From an uncultured Ruminococcus sp. (lineage in GTDB: Bacteria; Bacillota; Clostridia; Oscillospirales; Ruminococcaceae), in NCBI GenBank assembly GCA_947624295.1, contig CANQJV010000006.1, forward strand, positions 28,972 through 92,971: DNA of 64,000 bases, given 5' to 3'. Positions 50,172 through 58,873 of the stretch are shown here, one piece after another (the stretch's first letter is position 1; every line of letters begins with the position of its first letter). The translations under genes were made by a program, and so were the position numbers. The notes under the pieces are model-generated. The model had not been told where the DNA came from and ran no database searches. It worked only from the letters and a program-made list of their open reading frames with translations.

Positions 50172-51049
50172 TTCAATTCCCACTCCTTAAGCTGTTTTGC
50201 CTCCTCATACATCGTGCAGTAACTTTCATGGCGTATTTTCGGAATATCCCCGTTGTTGACCGCTTCAATCACTGCACAACCCTTTTCGCAAGTATGTGAG
50301 CAGTCCCTGAAACGGCAATTCCCGACAAACCCTTGAAATTCACGGAAACAGTCCGCAAGTTCTTCTTTACGGATTATATCGTACTTATTTGTTTCGAACG
50401 TCGAGAATCCCGGAGTATCAGCGATATACCCTCCTCCGGCAAGTTCATACAGTTCCGCATGGCGTGTTGTATGTTTCCCTCTGCCGAGTTTTTTACTGAT
50501 TTCGCCTGTTGCAATATCAAGTGACGGGTCAACAGCGTTAAGGAGAGTTGACTTACCTGCTCCTGAATTGCCTGTAAATGCGCTTATTTTCCCTTTGAGA
50601 AGTTCACGCACTGCCTGTATTGACGATTCATCGCTGTAATCAATTCCAAGAGTTTTAATTCCTATTTTGTCATATATTTTACATATTGGTTCGCCGTCAC
50701 TCAAATCTGTTTTTGTAATCACAACAACAGGTTCAATTTTTTTATATTCAGCAATTGCAATGAATTTGTCAAGAATAAGGAAATTAGGCGAGGGACTTAC
50801 GGTAGAAACTACAAAAATAATCATATCGAGATTAGCAAGAGGTGGTCTTATAAGGAAATTTTTCCTTTCGCCGATTTCGGATATAACACCGTTTTCGAGT
50901 ATCACGTTGTCACCGACTGAAGGGCTTATCCCTGATTTGCGGAAAATTCCTCTTGCTTTGCACTCAAAAATGCTGTCAGGGGACTTTACTGTATAAAGTC
51001 CCCCTATGCATTTCAATATAATTCCGCTGATTTTATCCGGAATCACCAC
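50168..51049 (-). CDS. rsgA: Ribosome small subunit GTPase RsgA
   Basis: A circularly permuted GTPase that checks maturation of the 30S subunit. The OB domain is N-terminal. The GTPase motifs are in permuted order: VVITKTDL first, then GNSGAGKSTLLNAVDP, then DTPGFSTF. The C-terminal zinc knuckle is present (CRFRDCSHTCEKGCAV). 293 aa, typical. The start overlaps the end of prkC by 7 nt. Confidence 0.95.
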   Translation of the reverse strand: MVIPDKISGIILKCIGGLYTVKSPDSIFECKARGIFRKSGISPSVGDNVILENGVISEIGERKNFLIRPPLANLDMIIFVVSTVSPSPNFLILDKFIAIAEYKKIEPVVVITKTDLSDGEPICKIYDKIGIKTLGIDYSDESSIQAVRELLKGKISAFTGNSGAGKSTLLNAVDPSLDIATGEISKKLGRGKHTTRHAELYELAGGGYIADTPGFSTFETNKYDIIRKEELADCFREFQGFVGNCRFRDCSHTCEKGCAVIEAVNNGDIPKIRHESYCTMYEEAKQLKEWELK

Positions 51050-53499
51050 GTGCCGTTTCCGTTATCAACGTTACTTCCGCCGCCTGTACCGTCATACCAG
51101 TACCAAAGACCGTCTGTGCCCCATTCACCGTTGACACCTACGTTATACCATTCCCAGACACCGTTGTGGATACCGCCTATACCGCTGTTATCAGCAAGCC
51201 ATACCCATGTGCCGTTTGCGTCATAAGCACCGTTCACGCCATTGTTATACCATTCCCATGCGCCGTTGCCTCTCCAGCCACCGTTTACGCCTTCCTGATA
51301 GTATACCCAGTTGCCGTTAATATCGTAATCACCGTTTACACCGGGCTGATAATCATTTTCAGTTGGTGCTTCTGTTGGTTCTTCTTCTGTCGGGAATCCG
51401 TCAATCTGCTGTAATGCTGCTGTAACATCTCCGCCGGCTGTACATACAGCAGTACCCTCTGCGAAGTTGAAAGTATATGTGCCTATAGTAGCTCTTTTCT
51501 GTGTGCTGAGGTTTGTAATTGCAACAGTTACGCTTACGTCCTCGCCTGAACCTATAACATTTTGTGTAATTGATGAGTTTTCAGGGCAATAGAAAGTAGG
51601 AGTTTCTTGAGTATTTATTGTGCCGTCCTCGTTAGAGAACATGAATGCAACTACAAAACGTCCGTTTGCCTCAAGAGGTAAATCAATCTGGAACGGGATT
51701 TCACCGTCAGGCTTTTTGCCGCTACTTACATACAAAGTAATTTCAGTTTCAGTTTCAACCTTTTCACCGGGTTCAATTGACTGTTTTACAACTATACCCT
51801 CATCTTCATAAGATGCAGTTGGTTCAAGGTTTACATGAAGTCCCTTATATCCTGCAAGCATAGATGCATCTTCAGATGTCATGCCAACCCAGTCATCAAT
51901 TTTAACTTGACCTAAATCTTTACCCATGCTTACATAGATGATAACAGTTGAGCCTTTGTGTGCCATTTGACCTGCTTCAGGTTCTGTATTGATTACATAG
52001 CCCTTTTCAACTTCAGTGCTTGAGGACTCTCTTATATCACCGACAAGTCCGACTTGGTCAAGCATATCCTTTGCAAGTTCGCCGTTTTTATTTGATAAAT
52101 CAGGTACTTCAACAGTTTCCATGCCCTTGCTTATCTTGACTTTAAGTGTATCGCCTTTCTTAAATTCAGTACCTACATCAGGGTCTTGTGCAATGATAAT
52201 ACCTGCCTCAGCCTCGTTGTATTCCTCGCCGTCCTCCTCAAATTTAATGTTATTGCCGTATCTGTTTACAGCTTCCTGATAGTCCATACCTACAACATCA
52301 GGCATTTTCCAGTCATTTGTCTGAGTTGAGCTTTTCAGCATATCTGAAAGGAGCATTGCAATTACAATAACGCCGACGATAATTACAACAACTACTACAG
52401 CTGTAAGTACAGGAACAGCAAGTGATGAACGTTCTTCTTCCTCGTCATCTTCATCATCTTCATCGTATTCTTCATCATAGTCATCATCGTCATCATAGTA
52501 ATCATCATCATCACTGTATGCATTTCCGTAAGATTGTGCGGAATAATTACCGTTTGAGGAATAATCTGCATCATCTGATTCAGCGTAACCTGCACCGTTC
52601 TGACCAACATACACTGTATCCATATCATCATCGGCACCTTCTTCGCAATAGTAGCCAAAGACAATAGACGGATTTTCCTTGAATGCAGCAATATCGTCAA
52701 GCATTTCGTCTGTATTCTGGTATCTGTCAGCAGGGTCTTTTTCCATAGCCTTGAGAACGATTTCCTCAAGCCCGTCCGGAATATCGGGGTTTATAGCTCT
52801 CGGGCGTTCGGGAGTATCGTGAATGTGCATAACTGCGATAGATACGGGGTTATCGCTGTCGAAAGGTTTTCTTCCTGTCAGCATTTCGTACATCATTGCG
52901 CCGACTGAATAAATATCGCTTTTCTGGTCGGTAACGTTACCGCCTGCCTGTTCAGGGCTGATGTAGTGAACACTGCCTATTGCTTGGTCTGTAGCGGTTT
53001 TGCCCTCTTCTCTTGCGAATTTGGCGATACCGAAATCCATGACTTTGATAGTACCGTCGCTGAACATCATAATATTCTGCGGTTTAATATCACGGTGTAC
53101 AATACCTTTGTCGTGAGCGTGCTGTAAAGCACGGAGAATCTGGATTACAAAGTGAACAGTATCTTTCCATGTAAGGACTTTTTCCTCCTCGATATACTCC
53201 TTGAGAGTAATTCCCTCGATGTACTCCATTACGATGTACTGTAAACTGTCTGAGAATCCCACGTCATAAATTTTAACGATATTCGGGTGCGAAAGAACTG
53301 CTATTGCCTTTGATTCGTTTCTGAAACGTCTGAGAAAGTCCTCATTTTCAGCGTATTCTTTCTTGAGAATTTTGATAGCGACAGATTTTTCATCAATAAC
53401 ATCAACGCCCTTATAAACCTCAGCCATTCCGCCTACGCCGATAAGTTCAGTTATTTCATATCTGCCATCGAGTTTTTTGCCAATGTACTTATTATCCAT
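51043..53499 (-). CDS. prkC: PASTA-type Ser/Thr protein kinase PrkC with C-terminal Trp-rich repeats
   Basis: Membrane kinase that senses peptidoglycan fragments and controls growth, wall synthesis and spore germination. The kinase (1-275) has GVGGMAEVYKG, AIKILKKE, HRDIKPQN, DFGIAKF and GSVHYISPEQ. A long acidic block (mostly Asp/Glu, about 330-370) precedes the single membrane helix. Outside are three PASTA domains (starting MPDVVGMDYQEA, VEVPDLSNKNGE and VKIDDWVGMTSE) and a beta domain. The last 100 residues (718-818) hold about five repeats of about 20 aa with the pattern GVNGxxxxNGxWxWY. I do not know these repeats from other PrkC proteins. The gene pairs with the phosphatase prpC. Confidence 0.94.
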   Translation of the reverse strand: MDNKYIGKKLDGRYEITELIGVGGMAEVYKGVDVIDEKSVAIKILKKEYAENEDFLRRFRNESKAIAVLSHPNIVKIYDVGFSDSLQYIVMEYIEGITLKEYIEEEKVLTWKDTVHFVIQILRALQHAHDKGIVHRDIKPQNIMMFSDGTIKVMDFGIAKFAREEGKTATDQAIGSVHYISPEQAGGNVTDQKSDIYSVGAMMYEMLTGRKPFDSDNPVSIAVMHIHDTPERPRAINPDIPDGLEEIVLKAMEKDPADRYQNTDEMLDDIAAFKENPSIVFGYYCEEGADDDMDTVYVGQNGAGYAESDDADYSSNGNYSAQSYGNAYSDDDDYYDDDDDYDEEYDEDDEDDEEEERSSLAVPVLTAVVVVVIIVGVIVIAMLLSDMLKSSTQTNDWKMPDVVGMDYQEAVNRYGNNIKFEEDGEEYNEAEAGIIIAQDPDVGTEFKKGDTLKVKISKGMETVEVPDLSNKNGELAKDMLDQVGLVGDIRESSSTEVEKGYVINTEPEAGQMAHKGSTVIIYVSMGKDLGQVKIDDWVGMTSEDASMLAGYKGLHVNLEPTASYEDEGIVVKQSIEPGEKVETETEITLYVSSGKKPDGEIPFQIDLPLEANGRFVVAFMFSNEDGTINTQETPTFYCPENSSITQNVIGSGEDVSVTVAITNLSTQKRATIGTYTFNFAEGTAVCTAGGDVTAALQQIDGFPTEEEPTEAPTENDYQPGVNGDYDINGNWVYYQEGVNGGWRGNGAWEWYNNGVNGAYDANGTWVWLADNSGIGGIHNGVWEWYNVGVNGEWGTDGLWYWYDGTGGGSNVDNGNGTW

Positions 53500-53536
53500 T
53501 GTTTTTTTCCTTCCTTCAGAATAATATTTATTATAG

Positions 53537-53712
53537 TAGACCTCCTCGAAAACTAATGCATAACATCTGTAAAATTTTCTGATATATTCGCCTTATATTT
53601 TGTGACATATCACCAAACAGTATATTTTCAAAGTCTGTCTGACCTGCAACAAAATTTTTTTATTTTTAATTTAATTTAACATTTGTCACACATCAATTTT
53701 CGAGGAAATCTA
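53537..53712 (-). other. Long-range RNA stem in the prpC-prkC gap
   Basis: The 220-nt gap between prpC and prkC contains 18-nt arms at 53695-53712 and 53537-53554. In the minus-strand transcript they pair fully, including three G-U pairs; the opposite-strand RNA would have A-C mismatches there, so the pairing favours the mRNA strand. Inside, TGTGACA and TGTCACA form a second stem. The 3' arm contains GAGGAGG, about 45 nt before the prkC start. No known riboswitch class is recognised. Confidence 0.45.
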
Positions 53713-53719
53713 AAAAAAA

Positions 53720-54445
53720 TCAATTTGAAACAAGTGCAACCGTAACATTATCCCGTCCGCCTTTTTGTAATGCAAGCTCAATAAGTGCATTTACCGTTTC
53801 ATCAAAACTGTTGTCCGAAATCACCTGATATATTTCATCGTCACTGCAATACCCAGATAAACCGTCCGAACACAACAGAAGTTCTATTTTGTCATTGTAT
53901 TCGAGAGTAAACGTATCCGTGAGGACTGTTTTGTCAACGCCTACTGCTCTTGTAAGCATATGCCTCTGCGGGTGACTGCGGACTTCATCTTCTGTAATTT
54001 CGCCCCGTTCATAGAGCAATGCGGCAACATTATGGTCTGTAGTCACCTGATACATTCCCGATTCAGTAACCACATAAGCACGGCTGTCGCCTACATTTGC
54101 GATAATTGCGGCTTTTGAATTAACAAAAACAGCAACGCAGGTTGTACCCATTCCGAAATTCTTAAAGCCGAGTCTTGCTTTTGTATAGATGACGGAATTA
54201 GCGGCTGAAACCGACGAAATCATTAGTTTACGTATATCGGCGTTAGTAAGATTTTCTTTGTAGCCGTCCCTGAACCGCTGGAAAAACTCATTTATTGCCA
54301 ATTCGCTTGCTTCTTTTCCGGCGCACTCACCGCCCATACCGTCACATACTACGGCGAGGACGTTATGCCCAAAATACTCACATTTTACGGAATCCTGATT
54401 TTCAAAGCGTTTCAGACCTATATCCGTCCCGAATCTGAACTTCAT
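53720..54445 (-). CDS. prpC: PP2C-type Ser/Thr phosphatase PrpC
   Basis: Removes phosphate from PrkC and its targets. The PP2C metal motifs are present: RFENQDSV near the N-terminus, VVCDGMGGECAGKEAS, NVGDSRAYV, LLCSDGLSGY and GGRDNVTVALV at the end. ATG 54443-54445 follows GGAGGTG and gives 241 aa, the normal size. It lies directly after rlmN and before prkC. Confidence 0.95.
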   Translation of the reverse strand: MKFRFGTDIGLKRFENQDSVKCEYFGHNVLAVVCDGMGGECAGKEASELAINEFFQRFRDGYKENLTNADIRKLMISSVSAANSVIYTKARLGFKNFGMGTTCVAVFVNSKAAIIANVGDSRAYVVTESGMYQVTTDHNVAALLYERGEITEDEVRSHPQRHMLTRAVGVDKTVLTDTFTLEYNDKIELLLCSDGLSGYCSDDEIYQVISDNSFDETVNALIELALQKGGRDNVTVALVSN

Positions 54446-54446
54446 A

Positions 54447-55499
54447 TTATGCACCTCCATTCAATGCATTTTCGTTTACAGTGTCACGTCTTAACTGACC
54501 GCAGGCAGCCTCTATATCACTTCCCAAAGTACGCCTTATTGTAGCATTTACGCCACGTTTCCCAAGACGTCCGGCAAAATCAGCAACGGCATTTTTAGCA
54601 GTCCTGTAATTTCTTTCCCTGACTTTGTTCACCGGAATAAGATTCACATGGCAATTTATCCCTTTCAGCAATTCAGCAAGCCTGTCCGCATCTGCATCAG
54701 ACGAGTTTACGTTGTCAATCACAGCGTACTCAAAAGTAATTCTTCTGCCCGTTACCGAAATATAGTGACGGCAGGCTTTCAGGAGTTCCTGTATATTATA
54801 TGCACGGTTTACGGGCATTATTTTACTTCTTGCGGTATTATCGGCACTATGGAGCGAAATACACAATGTCAAGCCGTATTTCAATTCAGCGAGTTCATAT
54901 ATTTTCGGGACTATTCCGCAAGTTGACAATGATACGTGCCGTAAACTGAAATTATTACCGTCTTTGTGGGAAAGCAAATTCAGGAATCTGATTACATTTT
55001 CAAAATTATCAAGCGGTTCACCGATTCCCATAAGGACGAGATTCGAAATTTTCACGCCCGAATTTTTTTCAGTTTCATAAATCTGCATAAGCATTTCAGA
55101 CGGAGTGAGATTTCTGACGAATCCCGCAATAGCTGATGCGCAGAACTGACAGCCCATTTTACAGCCGACCTGAGTTGAGATACACAAGCTGTAGCCGTAA
55201 CTGTATTCCATTAAAACAGTTTCGATAAAATTATCATCATGAAGCCTATAAAGATATTTTACAGTATTATCTATACAAGATTCAAGTCTTTTCTGCACAA
55301 ATAGTCTGTTTATACAAAATTTTTCTTTCAGGGATTCCCTTAATTGTGCAGAAATATCAGTCATTTTATCAAAATCAAAAACTTTTTTAACGTGAAGCCA
55401 CTGAAAAATCTGCTTTGCCCTGAATTTTTTTTCGCCCATATCAATCAGCAGATTTTGTAATTCCTGTAAATCAAGACTTAAAATATCAATTTTTCCCAT
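54447..55499 (-). CDS. rlmN: Dual-specificity RNA methyltransferase RlmN
   Basis: Radical SAM enzyme that methylates C2 of A2503 in 23S rRNA and A37 of some tRNAs. The cluster motif is CKMGCQFCAS (CxxxCxxC). Other landmarks are QIFQWLHVKKV near the N-terminus, LVLMGIGEPLDNFENV and RRTLGSDIEAACGQL at the end, with the second catalytic Cys. 350 aa. The stop is one base from the prpC start. Confidence 0.96.
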   Translation of the reverse strand: MGKIDILSLDLQELQNLLIDMGEKKFRAKQIFQWLHVKKVFDFDKMTDISAQLRESLKEKFCINRLFVQKRLESCIDNTVKYLYRLHDDNFIETVLMEYSYGYSLCISTQVGCKMGCQFCASAIAGFVRNLTPSEMLMQIYETEKNSGVKISNLVLMGIGEPLDNFENVIRFLNLLSHKDGNNFSLRHVSLSTCGIVPKIYELAELKYGLTLCISLHSADNTARSKIMPVNRAYNIQELLKACRHYISVTGRRITFEYAVIDNVNSSDADADRLAELLKGINCHVNLIPVNKVRERNYRTAKNAVADFAGRLGKRGVNATIRRTLGSDIEAACGQLRRDTVNENALNGGA

Positions 55500-55515
55500 A
55501 GGCTTATCGTCCTTG

Positions 55516-56796
55516 TCAATATTTTTTCCTGAATTTCGTCATGAAAAATCCATCACAATCAGCTATATCAGACGGCAAAAGCAATATTTTGTCTGCATTT
55601 TCAACTATTTCTATTTCAGGGTGATTTGCTGTAAGTTTCCACACAATATCTTCATTTTCAGCCTTATGCACGGTACAAGTGGAATATACCATTTCTCCGC
55701 CTGTATCAAGATATTTCAAGGCATTTTCAGCGATTTTGTACTGTATTTCGGGCAAATCAGCGAAATCAGCAGGATTTTTGTATTTGATTTCGGGCTTATG
55801 CTGAATAACTCCCAGTCCCGAACACGGAACATCACAAAGAATTTTGCTGTATTTCGGCAAATTCGGGTTAAATACCAGTGCATCGCCTATTTTCGCCGTG
55901 ATATTCCTCAAGCCCAATCTTTCAGCACCGTTTTTTATAAGCTGAACACGGTGTTCGTGCAAATCAAATGCGTGGATTTCGCCTTTACCGTTCATCATTT
56001 CCGCCATTGTAAACGTTTTCCCTCCGGGTGCCGAACATATATCAAGCACAAGGTCATTTTCCGTAGGATTCAGCAATTTACAGCAGATTTGCGAGGCGAT
56101 TCCCTGAATATGAAAATACCCCGATTTGAAAGCATTTGTATTTATTATGTCACCATTTTTGAAATTATAACACAATTCATCATCTGTACACAATTCAACC
56201 CCGTCAAGAGATTTAACTAATTCCTCGTGGGTGCATTTCAGCTTATTACGGCGAATATACGTCCTTTGTGCAGGTTCTGAAACAGCCTCCAGAAATTCAG
56301 TTGCCGTTTTTATGCCATAATCGTTCACAAGAATCTCAATCAACGGTACAGGAACGGAATATTCCACTGAAAGAGCGTCATTCCCCGATAAATCGCAGTT
56401 TATTTTTTTACCGTCCCTTATGAAATTCCTAAGAACCGCATTCACCATACCTTTAGCACTCGTTTTCCTGAATTGCCCCACAAGTTTGACACTCTCATTA
56501 ACTGACGCATTATCGGGGATATTGTCCATAAACAACAGCTGATAAATTCCGCAGCGGAGTATATTCACAACAATACTGTCCATTTTTTCAAGCGGACGTG
56601 AACAATATTTTGACAAAATATAGTCAAGTGTTATTTTTCGTTGGATTACCCCGTAATAAATCGCTGTACATAGCCTTTTCCCCTGAATATCAAGGTCTGA
56701 CTTTTCAAGACCGCTGTTCAGCTGTATATTTGAGTAACTCCCGTCCCTGAAAGTCTTATCAAGCAATTTTGCGGCAAGATAGCGTGGATTAGTCAT
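55516..56796 (-). CDS. rsmB: 16S rRNA m5C967 methyltransferase RsmB
   Basis: SAM-dependent rRNA cytosine methyltransferase with an N-terminal NusB-like domain. The N-terminus reads NPRYLAAKLLDKTFRDGSYS. The SAM motif DICSAPGGKTFTMAE and the catalytic DVPCSGLGV are in place; the second conserved Cys lies in YSTCTVHKAENED. ATG 56794-56796 follows GAGGGCG and gives 426 aa. It overlaps the upstream protease gene by 8 nt. Confidence 0.95.
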   Translation of the reverse strand: MTNPRYLAAKLLDKTFRDGSYSNIQLNSGLEKSDLDIQGKRLCTAIYYGVIQRKITLDYILSKYCSRPLEKMDSIVVNILRCGIYQLLFMDNIPDNASVNESVKLVGQFRKTSAKGMVNAVLRNFIRDGKKINCDLSGNDALSVEYSVPVPLIEILVNDYGIKTATEFLEAVSEPAQRTYIRRNKLKCTHEELVKSLDGVELCTDDELCYNFKNGDIINTNAFKSGYFHIQGIASQICCKLLNPTENDLVLDICSAPGGKTFTMAEMMNGKGEIHAFDLHEHRVQLIKNGAERLGLRNITAKIGDALVFNPNLPKYSKILCDVPCSGLGVIQHKPEIKYKNPADFADLPEIQYKIAENALKYLDTGGEMVYSTCTVHKAENEDIVWKLTANHPEIEIVENADKILLLPSDIADCDGFFMTKFRKKY

Positions 56797-57448
56797 TTTT
56801 CGCCCTCGCAATCAAGCGGATAAGCTGTATAATTGAAGTCACAAGCGATGCAACATAGGTCATAGCGGCTGCTGTCAGCACTTTTCTTGTCGGTGAAATT
56901 TCGTCCGCTGAAAGTATTCCGTCATTTTCAAGCGTTTTCAATGCACGGTTACTTGCATCAAATTCAGTTGGTAAAGTTACAAGCTGGAAAATCACCACTG
57001 CCCCGAACATAGCTATTCCGATATATACGAAAAAATATGATATAAACAAGCCGATTATGAAAACAAGATACCAGAATTTCGAACAAATGTTCACTATAGG
57101 GACTATTTTCGAACGAATTACAATCGGCGCATAATTTTCAGCGTGCTGACAAGCGTGACCGCATTCGTGCGCCGCAACGCCTATTGCTGCTACGGAAGTA
57201 TTCCCGTAAACCGAATCAGACAAGCGGACAACATTTTCAAGCGGTGAGAAATGGTCAGTAAGAACGCCTGAAATTCTTTCAATTCTGATGTGCTGTAGAC
57301 CGTTGCTGTCAAGAATCTGACGTGCCGCCTGTTCCGCTGTAATTCCGTTTGAATTGCGGACGTTGCTGTATTTCCTGAAAGTACTGTCTACACCCCATTG
57401 TGCAAGCAGAGGCAGTGCAATCATAACAAGAAGCAGAATTATATCCAT
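56789..57448 (-). CDS. YugP-type membrane zinc metallopeptidase
   Basis: A 219-residue membrane protein with the HExxH zinc motif in AAHECGHACQHAENY. An N-terminal helix, then GITAEQAARQILDSNGLQHI and NVVRLSDSVYGN, and two or three C-terminal helices match the YugP family of neutral zinc peptidases. The substrate is unknown. B. subtilis lacks a gene at this place in the operon, but a protease between fmt and rsmB is a layout I associate with clostridia. ATG 57446-57448 follows GAGGAGG. Confidence 0.9.
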   Translation of the reverse strand: MDIILLLVMIALPLLAQWGVDSTFRKYSNVRNSNGITAEQAARQILDSNGLQHIRIERISGVLTDHFSPLENVVRLSDSVYGNTSVAAIGVAAHECGHACQHAENYAPIVIRSKIVPIVNICSKFWYLVFIIGLFISYFFVYIGIAMFGAVVIFQLVTLPTEFDASNRALKTLENDGILSADEISPTRKVLTAAAMTYVASLVTSIIQLIRLIARAKND

Positions 57449-57459
57449 AAAAAGCCTCC

Positions 57460-58389
57460 TCAACCAAGTTTATCGCCTTTTGTAATTTTCCTGCCACGGA
57501 GAAAATCAGCAGTTTTCATACGTTTACTTCCCTCAAGTTGAATCTCGTTAAAAATTATTACTTTATCTTTACAGCTCACTGCAAATTTTCCTGAATCGGC
57601 AATAGTACCGCATTCCGTAAGAGCAATATTGTCTGAAATTTCGGAGGAGAATACTTTGAGCCGTTTTCCGCCAAGAATCGTATATCCCGTCACACCTCTG
57701 ATTGTATTATGGACTTCCTGCGCCGTTTTTGTGAAATCAAGCAGACTCATTTCTTTTTTAATCATCGGTGAGTAACTGCTCAGGGAATCGTCCTGTTTTT
57801 CGGGGTTAAGAGTACCTTTGGCAATTCCGTCAATTGTTTCCATGAGAATTTCTCCGCCAATTTCTGAAAGTCTGCTGTAAAGTTCAGGATACGTTTCATT
57901 TTCACCGATAGCAACCGCCCTTTTAACCAGCATATCGCCTGTATCAAGCCCTTCGTTCATCTGCATTGAAGTCACACCCGTTTCAGTTTCACCGTTCAGC
58001 AAGACCCAATTTATCGGCGCAGCTCCCCTGTATTTCGGTAAAAGCGATGCGTGAATGTTAATACAGCCGTATTTTGGGAGGTCAAGAATTTCCTTTGGTA
58101 AAATCTGCCCGTAAGCGGTGACAACGATAAGTTCAGGGGCGATTTCTTTCAGAATCCTCATAGCATTTTCAGCATCATCGCCTTTCCGGAGCGAAACAGG
58201 CTGATATACGGGGATATTATATTCAAGTGCCGTTGATTTTACAGGCGTTGGTATCATCTTGTATCCCCTGCCTTTTGGTTTATCAGGTTGTGTGAAAACT
58301 GCACAAATTTCATGACTGCTTTCCGCAAGTTTTTTCAGGCACGGAACAGCAAAATCGGGAGTTCCCATAAAAACTATCTTCAAAATCAT
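57460..58389 (-). CDS. fmt: Methionyl-tRNA formyltransferase
   Basis: Formylates initiator Met-tRNA. The N-terminus IVFMGTPDFAVPCLKKL, the catalytic segment NIHASLLPKYRGAAPINW and the TGDMLVKRAVAIG region mark the family; the C-terminal OB-like domain follows. 309 aa. ATG overlaps the def stop by 4 nt (ATGA), so the pair is translationally coupled, as expected because the two act in sequence on formyl groups. Confidence 0.96.
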   Translation of the reverse strand: MILKIVFMGTPDFAVPCLKKLAESSHEICAVFTQPDKPKGRGYKMIPTPVKSTALEYNIPVYQPVSLRKGDDAENAMRILKEIAPELIVVTAYGQILPKEILDLPKYGCINIHASLLPKYRGAAPINWVLLNGETETGVTSMQMNEGLDTGDMLVKRAVAIGENETYPELYSRLSEIGGEILMETIDGIAKGTLNPEKQDDSLSSYSPMIKKEMSLLDFTKTAQEVHNTIRGVTGYTILGGKRLKVFSSEISDNIALTECGTIADSGKFAVSCKDKVIIFNEIQLEGSKRMKTADFLRGRKITKGDKLG

Positions 58390-58850
58390 TCCCCCTTAGG
58401 TTCGAAAAGTTCCTCAGCAATTTCAAGAAAAATGTGTCCGTCAAGGTGGTCATTTTCGTGGTCAGTGCATTGTGCGGCGAGTGCAGTGAAATCTCTCTCA
58501 AACCAGTTGCCGTTTCTGTCCTGCGCCTTGAGATGAACTTTCCACGGACGTGTGACATTTCCCCATAAATCAGGGCATGAAAGGCAGCCCTCTTCAACAC
58601 GCTGTTTTCCTGAACGTGTTGTTATTTCGGGGTTTATCGCCTCAATACGTCCCTCATCTTCGAGGTGCATTATGAAAATTCTCCGGCAAATTCCTATTTG
58701 TGGTGCAGCAAGCCCTACACCGTTTGCTTTGTAAAGAGTTTCGTGCATATCGTCCAAAAGTGTTGCAAGTTTTTGGTCAAATTTCTCTACCGGCTTGCAA
58801 ACTTTATGGAGCATTTCGTCTTTGTAATTCAAAATTTTTCTTAATGCCAT
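58386..58850 (-). CDS. def: Peptide deformylase
   Basis: Removes the formyl group from nascent proteins; needs Fe(II) or a similar metal. Three motifs are present: GVGLAAPQIG, EGCLSCPD with the metal Cys, and CTDHENDHLDG with HExxH. ATG 58848-58850 is favoured over a TTG three codons upstream that overlaps the ribosome site; 154 aa. Confidence 0.96.
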   Translation of the reverse strand: MALRKILNYKDEMLHKVCKPVEKFDQKLATLLDDMHETLYKANGVGLAAPQIGICRRIFIMHLEDEGRIEAINPEITTRSGKQRVEEGCLSCPDLWGNVTRPWKVHLKAQDRNGNWFERDFTALAAQCTDHENDHLDGHIFLEIAEELFEPKGE

Positions 58851-58873
58851 ATCAATCAATCCTTTTCACTATA

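Noticed and set aside
53537..53712. The inverted-repeat segment as a miniature transposable element flanked by TA
   Set aside because: Only one copy in the window, and the G-U pairs favour a functional stem in the mRNA. I list the insertion idea only as an alternative.
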